A stretch of DNA of 64,000 nt, taken from the NCBI GenBank assembly GCA_910574255.1, contig CAJTAK010000004.1, positions 1 to 64,000 on the forward strand, given 5' to 3'. Made by a program: the position numbers and the translations under genes. The notes below the pieces were generated by a model. The model made no database searches. It was not told the DNA's origin and worked only from the letters and a program-made list of their open reading frames with translations. Below are positions 1 to 8,550 of the stretch, in pieces (the stretch's first letter is position 1; each line of letters opens with the position of its first letter). Source of the stretch: Clostridia bacterium. GTDB taxonomy: Bacteria > Bacillota > Clostridia > Lachnospirales > Lachnospiraceae.

Positions 1-171
1 AACATAGAAAAAATAAAAATGCAAGAGTTATGAGAAATAAAAAAAGCCTTATTTCAAGGCGTTTAAAAAGGGTTGAATATACGGTTTGCTTCGAAAGAAT
101 ATGGTGTTAACTGCTAAAGACGGGTATGGAAACCTTATGTTCCGAACGAACAGCGAATGTAGATGACTGGA

Positions 172-199
172 TTGTAATTTCTCCGCAATGATGTATAAT
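172..199 (+). promoter_or_regulatory. Sigma-A-type promoter upstream of the DUF4143 ATPase remnant
   Basis: TTGTAA at 172-177 and TATAAT at 194-199 are separated by 16 bp. Two copies of a 13-bp direct repeat, AATAAAAATGTGA, follow near 214 and 247, between promoter and gene. Similar TTGTAA/TATAAT pairs precede other genes in the window. The -10 region shares the string ATGATGTATAATA with the promoter at 60510-60539. Confidence 0.55.
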
Positions 200-271
200 A
201 AAACAGAGAAACATAATAAAAATGTGATCAAAACCGCAAAAACCCCAATAAAAATGTGACGGAGAACATCT

Positions 272-738
272 ATGGAACGACTGATTCTGAATAAGCTGCT
301 GGAATGGAAAGATTCGCCCTATCGCAAACCGCTGATTTTAAAGGGAGTACGCCAGGTAGGAAAAACCTGGCTTCTCAAAGAGTTCGGCAGACGTTATTAT
401 GAAAATACGGCCTACTTTAACTTCGATGAAAACGAGGAATATAAGCAGTTCTTTGAAACCACTAAGGATGTCGATCGCATTCTGCAGAATCTGATGCTGG
501 CCGGCGGGCAGAAGATTGTGCCCCAAAAGACCCTTATCATCTTTGACGAGATACAGGATTGTCCCAAGGTTATCAATGCAATGAAGTATTCCCCTGTGAA
601 GTGAAACTCCGTGTTCGTTTTTCTCTGGACAATTTAAAGCTGGATGATGATGTTCTGAATATTCCTTTGTTCATGGCTGACCAGACAGATCGGTTGATTG
701 GGATAGCATTGGAGCAGAGAAATGCAACACAATTTTGA
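272..738 (+). pseudogene. DUF4143-type AAA ATPase, internally deleted remnant
   Basis: The first 110 codons (272-604) encode the N-terminus of an ATPase of the AAA_14/DUF4143 family. The Walker A region is GVRQVGKT near residue 25, and a Walker B-like segment LIIFDEIQD lies near residue 88. The frame then stops. From 601, in another frame, the sequence encodes about 45 residues (LRVRFSLDNLKLDD, then LNIPLFMAD) that look like the normal C-terminus of the same family, ending with TGA at 736-738. The family usually has about 400 residues, so roughly 250 central residues are gone and the join is out of frame. An intact relative lies at 58456-59715. Function of this copy is almost certainly lost. 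Confidence 0.8.
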
Positions 739-756
739 ACTGCTAGGGTGCTGAAC

Positions 757-879
757 CAATGTCATTTAGTTAAGCCTTGTAAAATTACCGGCGTAAGGGA
801 GGAGGGCCGCCCCGGTGAGGGGTGGCGGTTCTTGCCTGGAGCCTTCATAAGCTTTTTGGGGCTTAACTAAATGATATTG
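757..879. mobile_element. 123-bp MITE-like element with terminal inverted repeats
   Basis: The left end CAATGTCATTTAGTTAAGCC (757-776) and the right end GGCTTAACTAAATGATATTG (860-879) are inverted repeats of 20 bp with one mismatch. The element is flanked by the 9-bp direct repeat GTGCTGAAC at 748-756 and 880-888, which looks like a target-site duplication. The interior is 83 bp, partly GC-rich and non-coding. This is the structure expected of a non-autonomous transposable element. No transposase with matching ends is present in the window, so the parent family is not known. Confidence 0.75.
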
Positions 880-936
880 GTGCTGAACAGCTACAAGTAC
901 AAGCAGATATTTTATATGAATGATGAGAGAAACCGC

Positions 937-2145
937 ATGAAAAAGAAGAAATTTTCTATTCCTGTTCCATGGAAAATTTATAGCTGCATAGGAATTCTGT
1001 TCTTGTGCATGGGATATTTGAATGGCTGCATCAGTCCTGTAAATAACGCAGCAGCCAAGGAAAGCACAGCGGATGAGCGTCAGGATATCTATGCGGAGGA
1101 TACTCGGTTAAAATTGACCGGCCACGAAACCTATGAGTATGACAAAGACAGCTCTTCCAATGGCAGCAGTTCCTATGGACGGATAAACAAAGTCTATGAC
1201 GAGGAAGAGATTGCAGAGATTTCCCATGCATATTTTGACGAACAGAATCGTCTGCTCTATGTATTAGGATATTCGCCCAATATACTTGGCGACAGTTGGA
1301 GCTACTGTGAAGAAAATATCTACCAGCGGAATGATGAAAAAGGTACATGCAGATACATTTATTTTAAGTCAAACAGCATGCCCTATAAGGACGGCTACTA
1401 TGTGGCGGCCCGGTATATGTTTGAGGTTTCCGATTATCAGTTCGATGAAAATGACAGACTGCAGCGGAGTCTGACTTACCGGCGTGATGTGGGCTCCGAT
1501 CCCAACGGTTACAGTGAGGAGCTTTTTTTCAGCCGTGGATATGAGGCATATTATGACGGGGCGTATCTCATGGGAGAGCTGCAGTACTATGATTACTGGG
1601 GAACCAATGAAGTCGGTGCATGGGAGTACCGGCTCTATCAGTACGATGAACAGGGAAATCGTATTCTGGAAGTGGCTGTTACCGAAGACGAGATCACGCT
1701 CTATGCTTATGAATATCAGGAGGATGCAGGCCTGGTAGATGTGTATACGTATCTGGTCACAGAGGATTGGGAGCTGACCTGTGCCGATGGAAGCACCTGT
1801 TATTTTCGGCCCCGGTGGGAATCTCCCGCAATCAAAATAGTGGCGGAAGACGGGACCGTGGAAAAGGAGCTTTTTTACGGAAAAGCCATGGACTTAGGGC
1901 AGCAGCATTATCTGATTCCCGAAGAGGTGGAAAAGACGGTAGATGACCATATGTATACCGTGTGCCCGGGGGATTGTCTTTGGAAAATCGCATACAAAAG
2001 CTATGGGCATGGCGAATACTATGATCTAATCTACCGCATGAATTGGGAAATTATCGGCGGAGATGAAAATCTGCTTTTGCCGGGTACACGGTTATATGTA
2101 CCTGAGGCAGGAAATGCACAGGATACAAACATAAGCGGTACGTAA
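937..2145 (+). CDS. Lipoprotein with C-terminal LysM-like domain
   Basis: The protein has 402 residues from the ATG at 937, chosen because it gives a compact lipoprotein signal: KKKK at the N-terminus, a hydrophobic stretch, then the lipobox LNGC with the acylated cysteine at residue 31. ATGs at 871 (inside the MITE-like end) and 916 are also in frame but would bury the signal. The mature part is acidic and rich in tyrosine (YDYWGTNEVGAWEYRLYQYDEQGN), with repeated Y-D-E segments like those of secreted wall-associated proteins. Residues of about 335-388 form a LysM-like domain (YTVCPGDCLWKIAYKSYG, then LLLPGTRLYVPE), expected to bind peptidoglycan. It is convergent with the ABC permease gene, only 19 bp away. 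The middle domain is not recognised. Confidence 0.75.
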   Translation: MKKKKFSIPVPWKIYSCIGILFLCMGYLNGCISPVNNAAAKESTADERQDIYAEDTRLKLTGHETYEYDKDSSSNGSSSYGRINKVYDEEEIAEISHAYFDEQNRLLYVLGYSPNILGDSWSYCEENIYQRNDEKGTCRYIYFKSNSMPYKDGYYVAARYMFEVSDYQFDENDRLQRSLTYRRDVGSDPNGYSEELFFSRGYEAYYDGAYLMGELQYYDYWGTNEVGAWEYRLYQYDEQGNRILEVAVTEDEITLYAYEYQEDAGLVDVYTYLVTEDWELTCADGSTCYFRPRWESPAIKIVAEDGTVEKELFYGKAMDLGQQHYLIPEEVEKTVDDHMYTVCPGDCLWKIAYKSYGHGEYYDLIYRMNWEIIGGDENLLLPGTRLYVPEAGNAQDTNISGT

Positions 2146-2164
2146 GATTCACCCCTCCAAGTCT

Positions 2165-3412
2165 TCAGTTTACGGAATGCCTGCAGTAAGAACGGACGGC
2201 CAAAAAAGAGAACAGCGGTATTTCAATGATGCAGGCCCCAATCATGGCATAGGGCGTCCAGACAGCCAGATTGCCGATACTCAGGAATTGGAAATCCGTA
2301 ATGGCATAGAGAATACTGGCCTGAATACTTGTTCCGCTGGCAGGCAGGATACTGCAAATCCATGCGGACAATACGCCCGGCACCGTCATATGAATGACTA
2401 CAGGTGCAATGCAAAACACCAGTGCCGACGCAAGGGCTGACACGGTATTTTTGCACCTGGAGGAAAGAAACAGGGTGAAGCTTACCGAAGCCAGAACAGA
2501 GAGCAATCCGGCAGCGGCGAAAAGGCCCTGCAGCTGACCTGCGTTTATATCTGCCAATGTCACAATAGAATACATCATTTGAATAGAGGTTTTCGTACAT
2601 TCCCAGCCAAACAAGCTGTTCGCTGCCAGAATAAATACAACAGCACAGATGATAAAGGCAAATCCGCTAATCAAAAGGGCGGCAAGGACCTTTGTGACGC
2701 CTAAGGCCATCCTGCCATGCTTTGTGCAGCGTAGAATATCATCTGCCCCGGACTGGTAGCCGGCAGAGAATACAGGGGCGGCGATCACCACGCAGAACAG
2801 CAGCACCAGAAAGCTCATCATATTCTGATAATCCATGACAGTGGAACTCATGCCGGGATAGATTTCAAAGGGCTTTGCAATCCGGCGGTACATTTCCACG
2901 GCCCTGTGCTGTGCGGCCGGACTGTCCGGCTGTTCCATTGCCATGAGAGAAGTGATTCGTGCTTCACAAATAGAATAGTAGTCATCAATCTGCTCCGGCT
3001 CGATCTCCATAATGGCAGGTGCCATCCCCGTATCCGGGTCTGCAAATGCTTCCTTAACACCGTGGAGCAGGGGAGCGATGGGAAGTATTTCACGCTCATA
3101 GACGCCCTCGGGCAAGTCATAGGATTCCGTTACACCGTATGCCCTTAAACAGGCTTGATAAGCTTCCACGGCCTTGCGGACCCGCTGTGGGGTAACAGTA
3201 CCGGAAGCTTTGGCCTGTTGCTCCTTTTCATAGGAAATGGATTTAAGCCCAGTCAAATGGATCTCATTCCCGCTTTCATCCGTATAGCTGCTGTAACAAT
3301 AGGTGACAGGCAGATAAGGCAGTAAAAGGGAAAGCATCAGAGCCAGGGCCAGTAAAATCCAGGTGAGCCTTGCTTTCAGCATTCGTTTTAGTTCCAATTG
3401 TAAGATTCTCAT
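2165..3412 (-). CDS. ABC-2-type transporter permease
   Basis: This 415-residue membrane protein begins with a short basic segment and a transmembrane helix (residues ~15-35). A large non-membrane domain of about 150 residues follows, then five or so hydrophobic helices in the C-terminal half (for example FLVLLFCVVIAAPVFSAGY and LLISGFAFIICAVVFILAA). This layout is typical of ABC-2 exporters that act on peptides or antibiotics. The start overlaps the stop of the ATPase gene upstream by 4 bp, so the two are translationally coupled. With the kinase and regulator genes further upstream on the same strand it forms a regulator-kinase-ATPase-permease locus. Substrate unknown; self-resistance to a peptide or envelope stress export is the usual role. 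Confidence 0.8.
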   Translation of the reverse strand: MRILQLELKRMLKARLTWILLALALMLSLLLPYLPVTYCYSSYTDESGNEIHLTGLKSISYEKEQQAKASGTVTPQRVRKAVEAYQACLRAYGVTESYDLPEGVYEREILPIAPLLHGVKEAFADPDTGMAPAIMEIEPEQIDDYYSICEARITSLMAMEQPDSPAAQHRAVEMYRRIAKPFEIYPGMSSTVMDYQNMMSFLVLLFCVVIAAPVFSAGYQSGADDILRCTKHGRMALGVTKVLAALLISGFAFIICAVVFILAANSLFGWECTKTSIQMMYSIVTLADINAGQLQGLFAAAGLLSVLASVSFTLFLSSRCKNTVSALASALVFCIAPVVIHMTVPGVLSAWICSILPASGTSIQASILYAITDFQFLSIGNLAVWTPYAMIGACIIEIPLFSFLAVRSYCRHSVN

Positions 3413-4305
3413 GCTCCATACCTCCTGTCAGTTTTTCCGCTACTTTGAGGGAACAGCCACAAGTACAAGTCCTCCAGACGAGGAACGGCAGGTTCGGACC
3501 AGGCATTGCAGGGGCGTTTCGCAAGATAGCGGACAGAGACATTGCCGTCATCTTCATTTCGCAGGCTGACAATCCGAAGCTTGCTTTCATATTCCGGCAC
3601 AGTGTCCGGGGAAATCCGACAGCTCCACACCTTGTCCTCCACCAGCTTTACCAGTTCTTCCGTTGTTCCGGTGGCAAGTAGCCTGCCATCCTTTATCATG
3701 GCATGACAGGTGGCAATATACTCCACATCCGGGACAATGTGGGTGGAAATAAGAACAATCCGATCATGGGCAAACTCCGAGAGCAGGTTGCGGAAGCGGA
3801 CCCGCTCTCCGGGGTCAAGACCTCCGGTAGGCTCATCCAATATCAGAACCTTTGGGTTGTTCAGCAATGCCTGTGCAATTCCTACCCGCCGTTTCATTCC
3901 GCCGGAGAGCCTGGAGATCTTTTTGCCGCTGACATTTTGTAGGGAAACCCGTTCCAGCAGCTCATGAATCCTGCGTCGGCTTTGCCGCTCGGGAATTCCT
4001 TTCAGGGCGGCCACATATGCCAGATAGTCCCTGACGGTAAATTCATGATAAAAACCAAACTCCTGGGGCAGATAGCCGAAGATATTCCGGTATTCCTCCC
4101 CCAGGGTGCGGATGGGAATGCCGTCATACAGCACATGGCCGGAGGTAGGCTGCATAATTCCGGCAATGATCCGCATAAGGGTTGTTTTGCCTGCTCCGTT
4201 GGCTCCTAAGAGGCCCCAGACCCCTGGCGTCAGTTTCAGGCTGATGTTCTGGACTGCTTTTTTATCCTTGAACCGCTTGGAAATATGGTCGATCTGCAAT
4301 TCCAT
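3409..4305 (-). CDS. ABC transporter ATP-binding protein
   Basis: The gene encodes 298 residues from the ATG at 4305. That start is preferred over an in-frame ATG at 4323 because AAAGGAG lies 8 bases upstream of it. The Walker A motif is GANGAGKT (residues 34-41), the signature is LSGGMKRR and Walker B is VLILDEPTGGLDP, followed by the switch histidine in ISTH. All key residues are present. It is the motor of the ABC-2 permease encoded immediately downstream with a 4-bp overlap. The C-terminal ~70 residues past the nucleotide-binding domain are variable, as in antibiotic-resistance type exporters. Confidence 0.92.
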   Translation of the reverse strand: MELQIDHISKRFKDKKAVQNISLKLTPGVWGLLGANGAGKTTLMRIIAGIMQPTSGHVLYDGIPIRTLGEEYRNIFGYLPQEFGFYHEFTVRDYLAYVAALKGIPERQSRRRIHELLERVSLQNVSGKKISRLSGGMKRRVGIAQALLNNPKVLILDEPTGGLDPGERVRFRNLLSEFAHDRIVLISTHIVPDVEYIATCHAMIKDGRLLATGTTEELVKLVEDKVWSCRISPDTVPEYESKLRIVSLRNEDDGNVSVRYLAKRPCNAWSEPAVPRLEDLYLWLFPQSSGKTDRRYGA

Positions 4306-4422
4306 GTGAAAACTCCTTTCCATAATTCATAAAATGAACCTTATTAGACAAAGACCTTATTGGACGAAATCCGCCTGCCCGGGGACATGAAGTAAGAGAT
4401 GCCCCCAGGGGAGGATATAAAT

Positions 4423-4474
4423 AAAGGCGTTCTTGCCTTGACACAATCATTGTATCAGAAACAAAAACGCCTTT
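4423..4474. promoter_or_regulatory. Nested palindrome upstream of the ABC transporter genes
   Basis: The 9-bp arms AAAGGCGTT (4423-4431) and AACGCCTTT (4466-4474) are perfectly complementary and enclose the perfect palindrome ACAATCATTGT (4443-4453). On the minus strand the palindrome contains TACAAT, a possible -10 box for the ATPase-permease genes starting at 4305. The region could be a regulator-binding site or an attenuator; the sequence alone does not decide. Confidence 0.35.
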
Positions 4475-4550
4475 TCTCTGTTCGTCCTTACGGTATTCCA
4501 CTATTTTTCAAAAGACTTTCTAACAATTTTCCTACAAAACAGGCAGTATT

Positions 4551-4770
4551 ATGGTAAACCTACATGTGCTTCATTGGCACACTGCCATAAATGAAAGTCG
4601 ATAGTGGCACATGGGGCATCCCTGAACTCAGTTTTCCGCTATGCGGAAAAGGGAATTTTAATGGTAAACCTACATGTGCTTCATTGACACACTGTCATAA
4701 ATGAAAGTCGATAGTGGCACATGGGGCATCCCTGAACTTAGTTTTCTGCTACGCAGAAAAGGGAATCTTT
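4551..4770. repeat. Tandem duplication of a 110-bp unit (repeat family R1)
   Basis: Two consecutive 110-bp copies (4551-4660 and 4661-4770) differ at only about eight positions. Each begins ATGGTAAACCTACATGTGC and contains a hairpin of the type TTTTCCGC-TAT-GCGGAAAA. The second copy includes the last codons and the stop of the histidine kinase gene, and an ATGGTAAA start of a third unit follows inside that gene. The unit therefore seems to have duplicated from the kinase 3' end outwards. A diverged copy in the opposite orientation lies at 27022-27143. Confidence 0.85.
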
Positions 4771-5882
4771 ATGGTAAAGGTTGTCAAATCATGTTCGCTT
4801 TCTACGGTGATTGTCCCGTTGTGGAGGGTAATGATCTGCTTTGCAATGGCAAGGCCCAGCCCGGTTCCCTCCGTACTGCGGCCTTTGTCAAGCCTGTAGA
4901 ACTGTTCGAATACCCGCTCCAGCTTTTCCTTTGGAATGGTGTTGCCGTGGTTGGAAAATTCAATTGTCAGGTTGTCCCGGACACACCTGGCACGAATGGT
5001 GATATTGCTTCCGTCAAAGCTGTAGATCACAGCATTTCGCAAAAGATTATCAAATACCCTCTGCATTTTGTCGGCATCGCATTTCAGGGGGACGGTATCT
5101 GCCATTTCAAGCTGACAGGATATTCCCTTTTGGTCTAAGATTGGCTGGAACTCATATACGAGCTGCTCCAGCAAACGGGTCAGATTGATTTCGCTGTATT
5201 GGAGTGTGATATTGGACAGGTTGTATTTGGCGATTTCGAGAAATTCGTTGATGAGATCCTCCAGGCGTTCCGCCTTGGAAAGGGAGATGGAGAGATACTT
5301 TTCCCTCAGTTCCTCGGAAAGCTGTTTCTCGTCCCGCATCAGGCTCAAATAGCTGATGGAGGATGCCAGCGGCGTTTTCAAATCGTGGGCCAAATACATG
5401 ATGAGATCGTTTTTTCGCTGTTCCTCCATAAGCATCCGGCTTTTCTGCAGATCAATGGTGTGCTTGGTCAGATTCATTTTCCGTTCTATGGTAAGCAGCT
5501 CTGGGCTTAAGGATATCTCACCGGGCGTATCCTGAAGCAGAGCGTCCATCCCTCTGTTGATTTCCTCAAAATACCGGGTAAACCAGCAAAGATAAATATG
5601 AAACAGGGCCGTAAATACAAGCAGCATAGACAGCCAGATGACAGCGTCCATATGGATGCGGAATGTCCGCTGGTACAGGTTAAGAGCGGCGTGGTGATCC
5701 ATGCCAAATACATTTTGAAAGAGGGATACCACAAGGACTGCGAAATTGCCCCGGAGGAAAAACGAATACAGGAGATAGATGGTCACGGCGGCGGTGATCA
5801 GCATGGCAATGGTGCGGAGGCAAATTTTTATTCGAAACTGGCGAAAATCCTTGTAAGCTTTACTTTTCAATGGTGTATCCAA
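4749..5882 (-). CDS. Sensor histidine kinase (VanS-like)
   Basis: This 377-residue two-transmembrane sensor kinase has TM1 at residues ~20-43 and TM2 at ~78-101, with a short extracellular loop. The phosphoacceptor is H166 in AHDLKTP. N-box (DNLLRNAVIYS), G1 and G2 (GTGLGLAIAKQI) ATPase motifs follow. The start is uncertain: the first possible codon is a TTG at 5882, which overlaps the response regulator by 23 bp, and a second TTG lies at 5870. The partner is the OmpR-type regulator just upstream, and the ABC genes downstream are the likely targets. The kinase C-terminus and stop lie in the second copy of the 110-bp tandem repeat. Confidence 0.88.
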   Translation of the reverse strand: MDTPLKSKAYKDFRQFRIKICLRTIAMLITAAVTIYLLYSFFLRGNFAVLVVSLFQNVFGMDHHAALNLYQRTFRIHMDAVIWLSMLLVFTALFHIYLCWFTRYFEEINRGMDALLQDTPGEISLSPELLTIERKMNLTKHTIDLQKSRMLMEEQRKNDLIMYLAHDLKTPLASSISYLSLMRDEKQLSEELREKYLSISLSKAERLEDLINEFLEIAKYNLSNITLQYSEINLTRLLEQLVYEFQPILDQKGISCQLEMADTVPLKCDADKMQRVFDNLLRNAVIYSFDGSNITIRARCVRDNLTIEFSNHGNTIPKEKLERVFEQFYRLDKGRSTEGTGLGLAIAKQIITLHNGTITVESEHDLTTFTIKIPFSA

Positions 5883-6561
5883 CCCCCCATACTGTTTTTA
5901 TAAATCTGGGATTTCTGGCAGGCTCCTTAAGCTTCTCCCGCAGCCGTCCGATGTGGGCCATAACTGTATTGTTGTTTTGGAGGAATTTTTCTCCCCACAC
6001 TGCTTCAAACAATTCTTCCGAGGGGACAACAATTCCCTGACGCTCACAGAGATACCAGAGGATGGAAAACTCAATAGGAGTAAGGGGCAAATCCTTTCCG
6101 AACAGGAAGCATTTGTGATTGTCTTTGTTGATAACAAGACCTCGGATATCGTACTCATGTACCGGCTCCCCTTGTCTGGGAACGGCGTTGTTGTAGTGCA
6201 TATACCGCCGAAGCTGCGTCTTTACCCGGGCCGTCACCTCCAAGGGGTTAAAGGGCTTGGTGATATAATCATCAGCCCCTATGGTCAGGCCCATGATTTT
6301 GTCTCCGTCGGATGCCTTTGCAGTTAACATAATGATGGGATAATAGGAGGTTTCCCGAATCTTTTTACAGATTTCAAAACCGTCCCCGTCCGGAAGCATA
6401 ACGTCCAATATGGCCAAATCCAAATCCGTGTGCTCAATACATTTGAGGGCGTCTGCAGCGGTATAGGACTTGTGGACGGTGTAGCCGTCATTTGTAAGAT
6501 AAAGCTCCAGAACATCGGCCAGTTCTTTTTCGTCGTCTGCCACTAAAATATGGATGCTCAT
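5860..6561 (-). CDS. OmpR/VanR-type response regulator
   Basis: The protein has 233 residues from the ATG at 6561 (MSIHILVADDE), with GGAAAGGAA upstream; a longer in-frame start at 6594 lacks a site. The receiver domain has the acidic pocket D9-D10-E11, phosphorylation site D53 (ILDVMLPDGDG), T80 and K102 (TKPF). The C-terminal winged helix ends with RFIKTVWGVGYTIEK, typical of OmpR-family DNA-binding domains. It overlaps the kinase gene. It most likely controls the downstream ABC exporter genes on the same strand. Confidence 0.92.
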   Translation of the reverse strand: MSIHILVADDEKELADVLELYLTNDGYTVHKSYTAADALKCIEHTDLDLAILDVMLPDGDGFEICKKIRETSYYPIIMLTAKASDGDKIMGLTIGADDYITKPFNPLEVTARVKTQLRRYMHYNNAVPRQGEPVHEYDIRGLVINKDNHKCFLFGKDLPLTPIEFSILWYLCERQGIVVPSEELFEAVWGEKFLQNNNTVMAHIGRLREKLKEPARNPRFIKTVWGVGYTIEK

Positions 6562-7000
6562 TTTAATATGGATTCCTTTCCTTTTACAACACAAGGGTTT
6601 TCAATATGGACTACCGGCAGGTGTATGGGATGAAAAGTCTCATTTTTATACAATGTCCCATACTTGCGGGATTATACTTATGGAAATGTTATAGTAGAGG
6701 GGGTACATAATCCTATGGTTAATTATATTACGCTTTTCCTATTATATCAGGATAAAGGATACGGTTTCTTCGTTTTTTCTATAAATTTTCTTAAAATTTT
6801 CCTACGAAGAAGCGGGAGAATGTAAGGAAACTCTTTCCCGCAATTTTTTGCCGGATTAAACGGAATAAGGGAGGACGATTTATAATATCTGTGGTATAAT
6901 TTTTCTATTAATGGCTGTAGGGGTATTTGACTTCTGACAGGCTCCTGGTCAGTTAAATAAACGGAATAACATGTAAGGATACATGGAAGGAATTGCACAA
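6562..7000. other. AT-rich intergenic region between divergent genes
   Basis: This 439-bp stretch separates the minus-strand regulator from the plus-strand acetyltransferase remnant. TATAAT strings occur at 6881-6886 and 6895-6900 on the plus strand, without a convincing -35 element. No gene, RNA motif or repeat was recognised. Confidence 0.5.
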
Positions 7001-7455
7001 ATGGATTATAAAATAATACGACTAACAGACGCTCCTGAAATAAAAGAACAGGCAGCCAAGTGGTTTCACGATAAATGGGGGATTCCGCTGGAAGCATATC
7101 AGAAAAGTATGGAAGAGTGCCTTAAAAAAGAGAACCGGTTCCCCAATGGTATATGGCAGTGGAGGAAGACAGGATAATCGGAGGAGTGGGAGTGATTGAA
7201 AATGATTTTCATGACAGAAAAGATCTTTCTCCCAATGTCTGTGCAGTATATACGGAAAAAGACAGGCGGTGCAATGGAATAGCCGGTGCCCTGCTGAATT
7301 ATGTATGTGCCGATATGAAAGAGAAAGGAATAGACACCTTATATCTCATTACGGATCATACCTCATTTTATGAACGTTATGGCTGGAAATTTTTGTGCAT
7401 GGTACAGGGCGATGGCGAGCCTGATAGGATAAGAATGTATATTCACAGGAGCTGA
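7001..7455 (+). pseudogene. GNAT N-acetyltransferase with a one-base frameshift
   Basis: Residues from the ATG at 7001 (MDYKIIRLTDAPEIKEQAA) give the N-terminus of a GNAT acetyltransferase up to the C-run at 7141-7144. Adding one C there would continue the protein without a break as PQWYMAVEEDRIIGGVGVIENDFHDR to the stop at 7455. The C-terminal part keeps the acetyl-CoA-binding region (CNGIAGALLNYVCADM) and the final FYERYGWKF. The intact protein would have about 151 residues. The lesion is in a short homopolymer, so a sequencing error or a recent mutation are both possible. Confidence 0.8.
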
Positions 7456-7615
7456 TAAGCTCTATTTTGGGATTGCATATCAACCATCAGAAATAATTAT
7501 CGCACCACCCAAGGCCACGTATTTTAAGGTTTGGGGACGTGGATGGTATTGAAGTGGAATTCAGCCTATAAATTTCAGGCTCAGGGAAGAAAATAATTTG
7601 AAAGGCACAAGAAGT

Positions 7616-7903
7616 ATGAAACCAAGATCACAAAAGAGCATGGAACTCTATGATATTTTGCTAAAACGTGGCTATCCGGAAGCGTTCTGTGATCAAATCA
7701 CAAAGAATCTGAATACGGATTTTACAGCCGGGAGAATGATTGGCTATCTGTCTCATTATAAAAAACTCCCCTTGGAGGAGATTGTAGATGAGATGCTGGC
7801 TATCTTAAGCGATCGGAACCGGATTATGCAGAAAAAGAAGATGGAGAGTGTCAATGCTTCTTGGAACGAGCATCTTATGCATGGGTTTGAGGAAGAAGTT
7901 TAG
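7616..7903 (+). CDS. Small conserved hypothetical protein
   Basis: The gene encodes 95 residues from the ATG at 7616, chosen because it gives a compact start (MKPRSQKSMELYDILLKRGYP); an upstream in-frame start at 7598 is less likely. It is a soluble, mostly helical protein with no membrane segment or signal. The motif GRMIGYLSHYKKLPLEEIVDEMLAI suggests a small helical bundle. No family is assigned. It sits 37 bp before the macro-domain gene on the same strand and may share its transcript. Confidence 0.6.
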   Translation: MKPRSQKSMELYDILLKRGYPEAFCDQITKNLNTDFTAGRMIGYLSHYKKLPLEEIVDEMLAILSDRNRIMQKKKMESVNASWNEHLMHGFEEEV

Positions 7904-7940
7904 AAAGACAACCATAGTTATCAGAAACGGAGAAAATTTT

Positions 7941-8489
7941 ATGGGATACATCATCCAAACAGTTCAGGGAGACATTACAAAAGTAACGGATCTGGAAGCA
8001 ATCGTAAACGCAGCAAACACCAGTCTGCTCGGCGGCGGAGGTGTGGATGGTGCAATCCATCGTGCTGCCGGACCGCAGCTTCTGGCTGAATGCCGGACTT
8101 TGCATGGCTGCAAAACCGGAGAAGCAAAGATTACCGGTGCCTACAATCTGCCATGCAGCCATGTCATTCACACGGTAGGCCCCGTCTGGCGTGGCGGTGG
8201 GAATGGAGAAGAACAGCTCCTGGAAAACGCATACAGAAATTCATTAAAGGCTGCCGCTGCAAATGGGATCAGAACAATCGCATTTCCCTCAATCTCCACA
8301 GGCGTGTATCGCTATCCGGTAGAGCAGGCGGCTTTTGTGGCAATCAGAACAGTTTTGGAATTCTGCCAAGCGAATCAGGACAAGATTGATATTGTACGCT
8401 TTGTTCTGTTCGATCCCAAGACACTTGCGGCATATGACCTTGCAGTTAAAGAAGCAAAAAAGAGAACGTGCAGGGATTGTAACAGGTGA
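7941..8489 (+). CDS. Macro domain protein, O-acetyl-ADP-ribose deacetylase type
   Basis: This 182-residue protein is a single macro domain from the ATG at 7941. It has the ADP-ribose-binding motifs IVNAANTSLLGGGGVDGAIH, GEAKITGAYNLP and FPSISTGVYRYP, including the catalytic-type Asn and Asp of the YmdB/MacroD class. Family members hydrolyse O-acetyl-ADP-ribose and remove ADP-ribose from proteins. The window also carries a decayed ADP-ribosylglycohydrolase (47607-48054), a second enzyme type for ADP-ribose removal. The last residues (KKRTCRDCNR) are basic and poorly conserved. Confidence 0.92.
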   Translation: MGYIIQTVQGDITKVTDLEAIVNAANTSLLGGGGVDGAIHRAAGPQLLAECRTLHGCKTGEAKITGAYNLPCSHVIHTVGPVWRGGGNGEEQLLENAYRNSLKAAAANGIRTIAFPSISTGVYRYPVEQAAFVAIRTVLEFCQANQDKIDIVRFVLFDPKTLAAYDLAVKEAKKRTCRDCNR

Positions 8490-8550
8490 AAGAATGGCAT
8501 AAGGCGAGCCCGTTTCATGCCCGCTGGAATAAAGCATATAGGAAAGAACT

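Noticed and set aside
871..936. Longer start of the LysM lipoprotein at 871
   Set aside because: The ATG lies in the inverted repeat of the MITE-like element, has no ribosome site and would displace the lipoprotein signal peptide.
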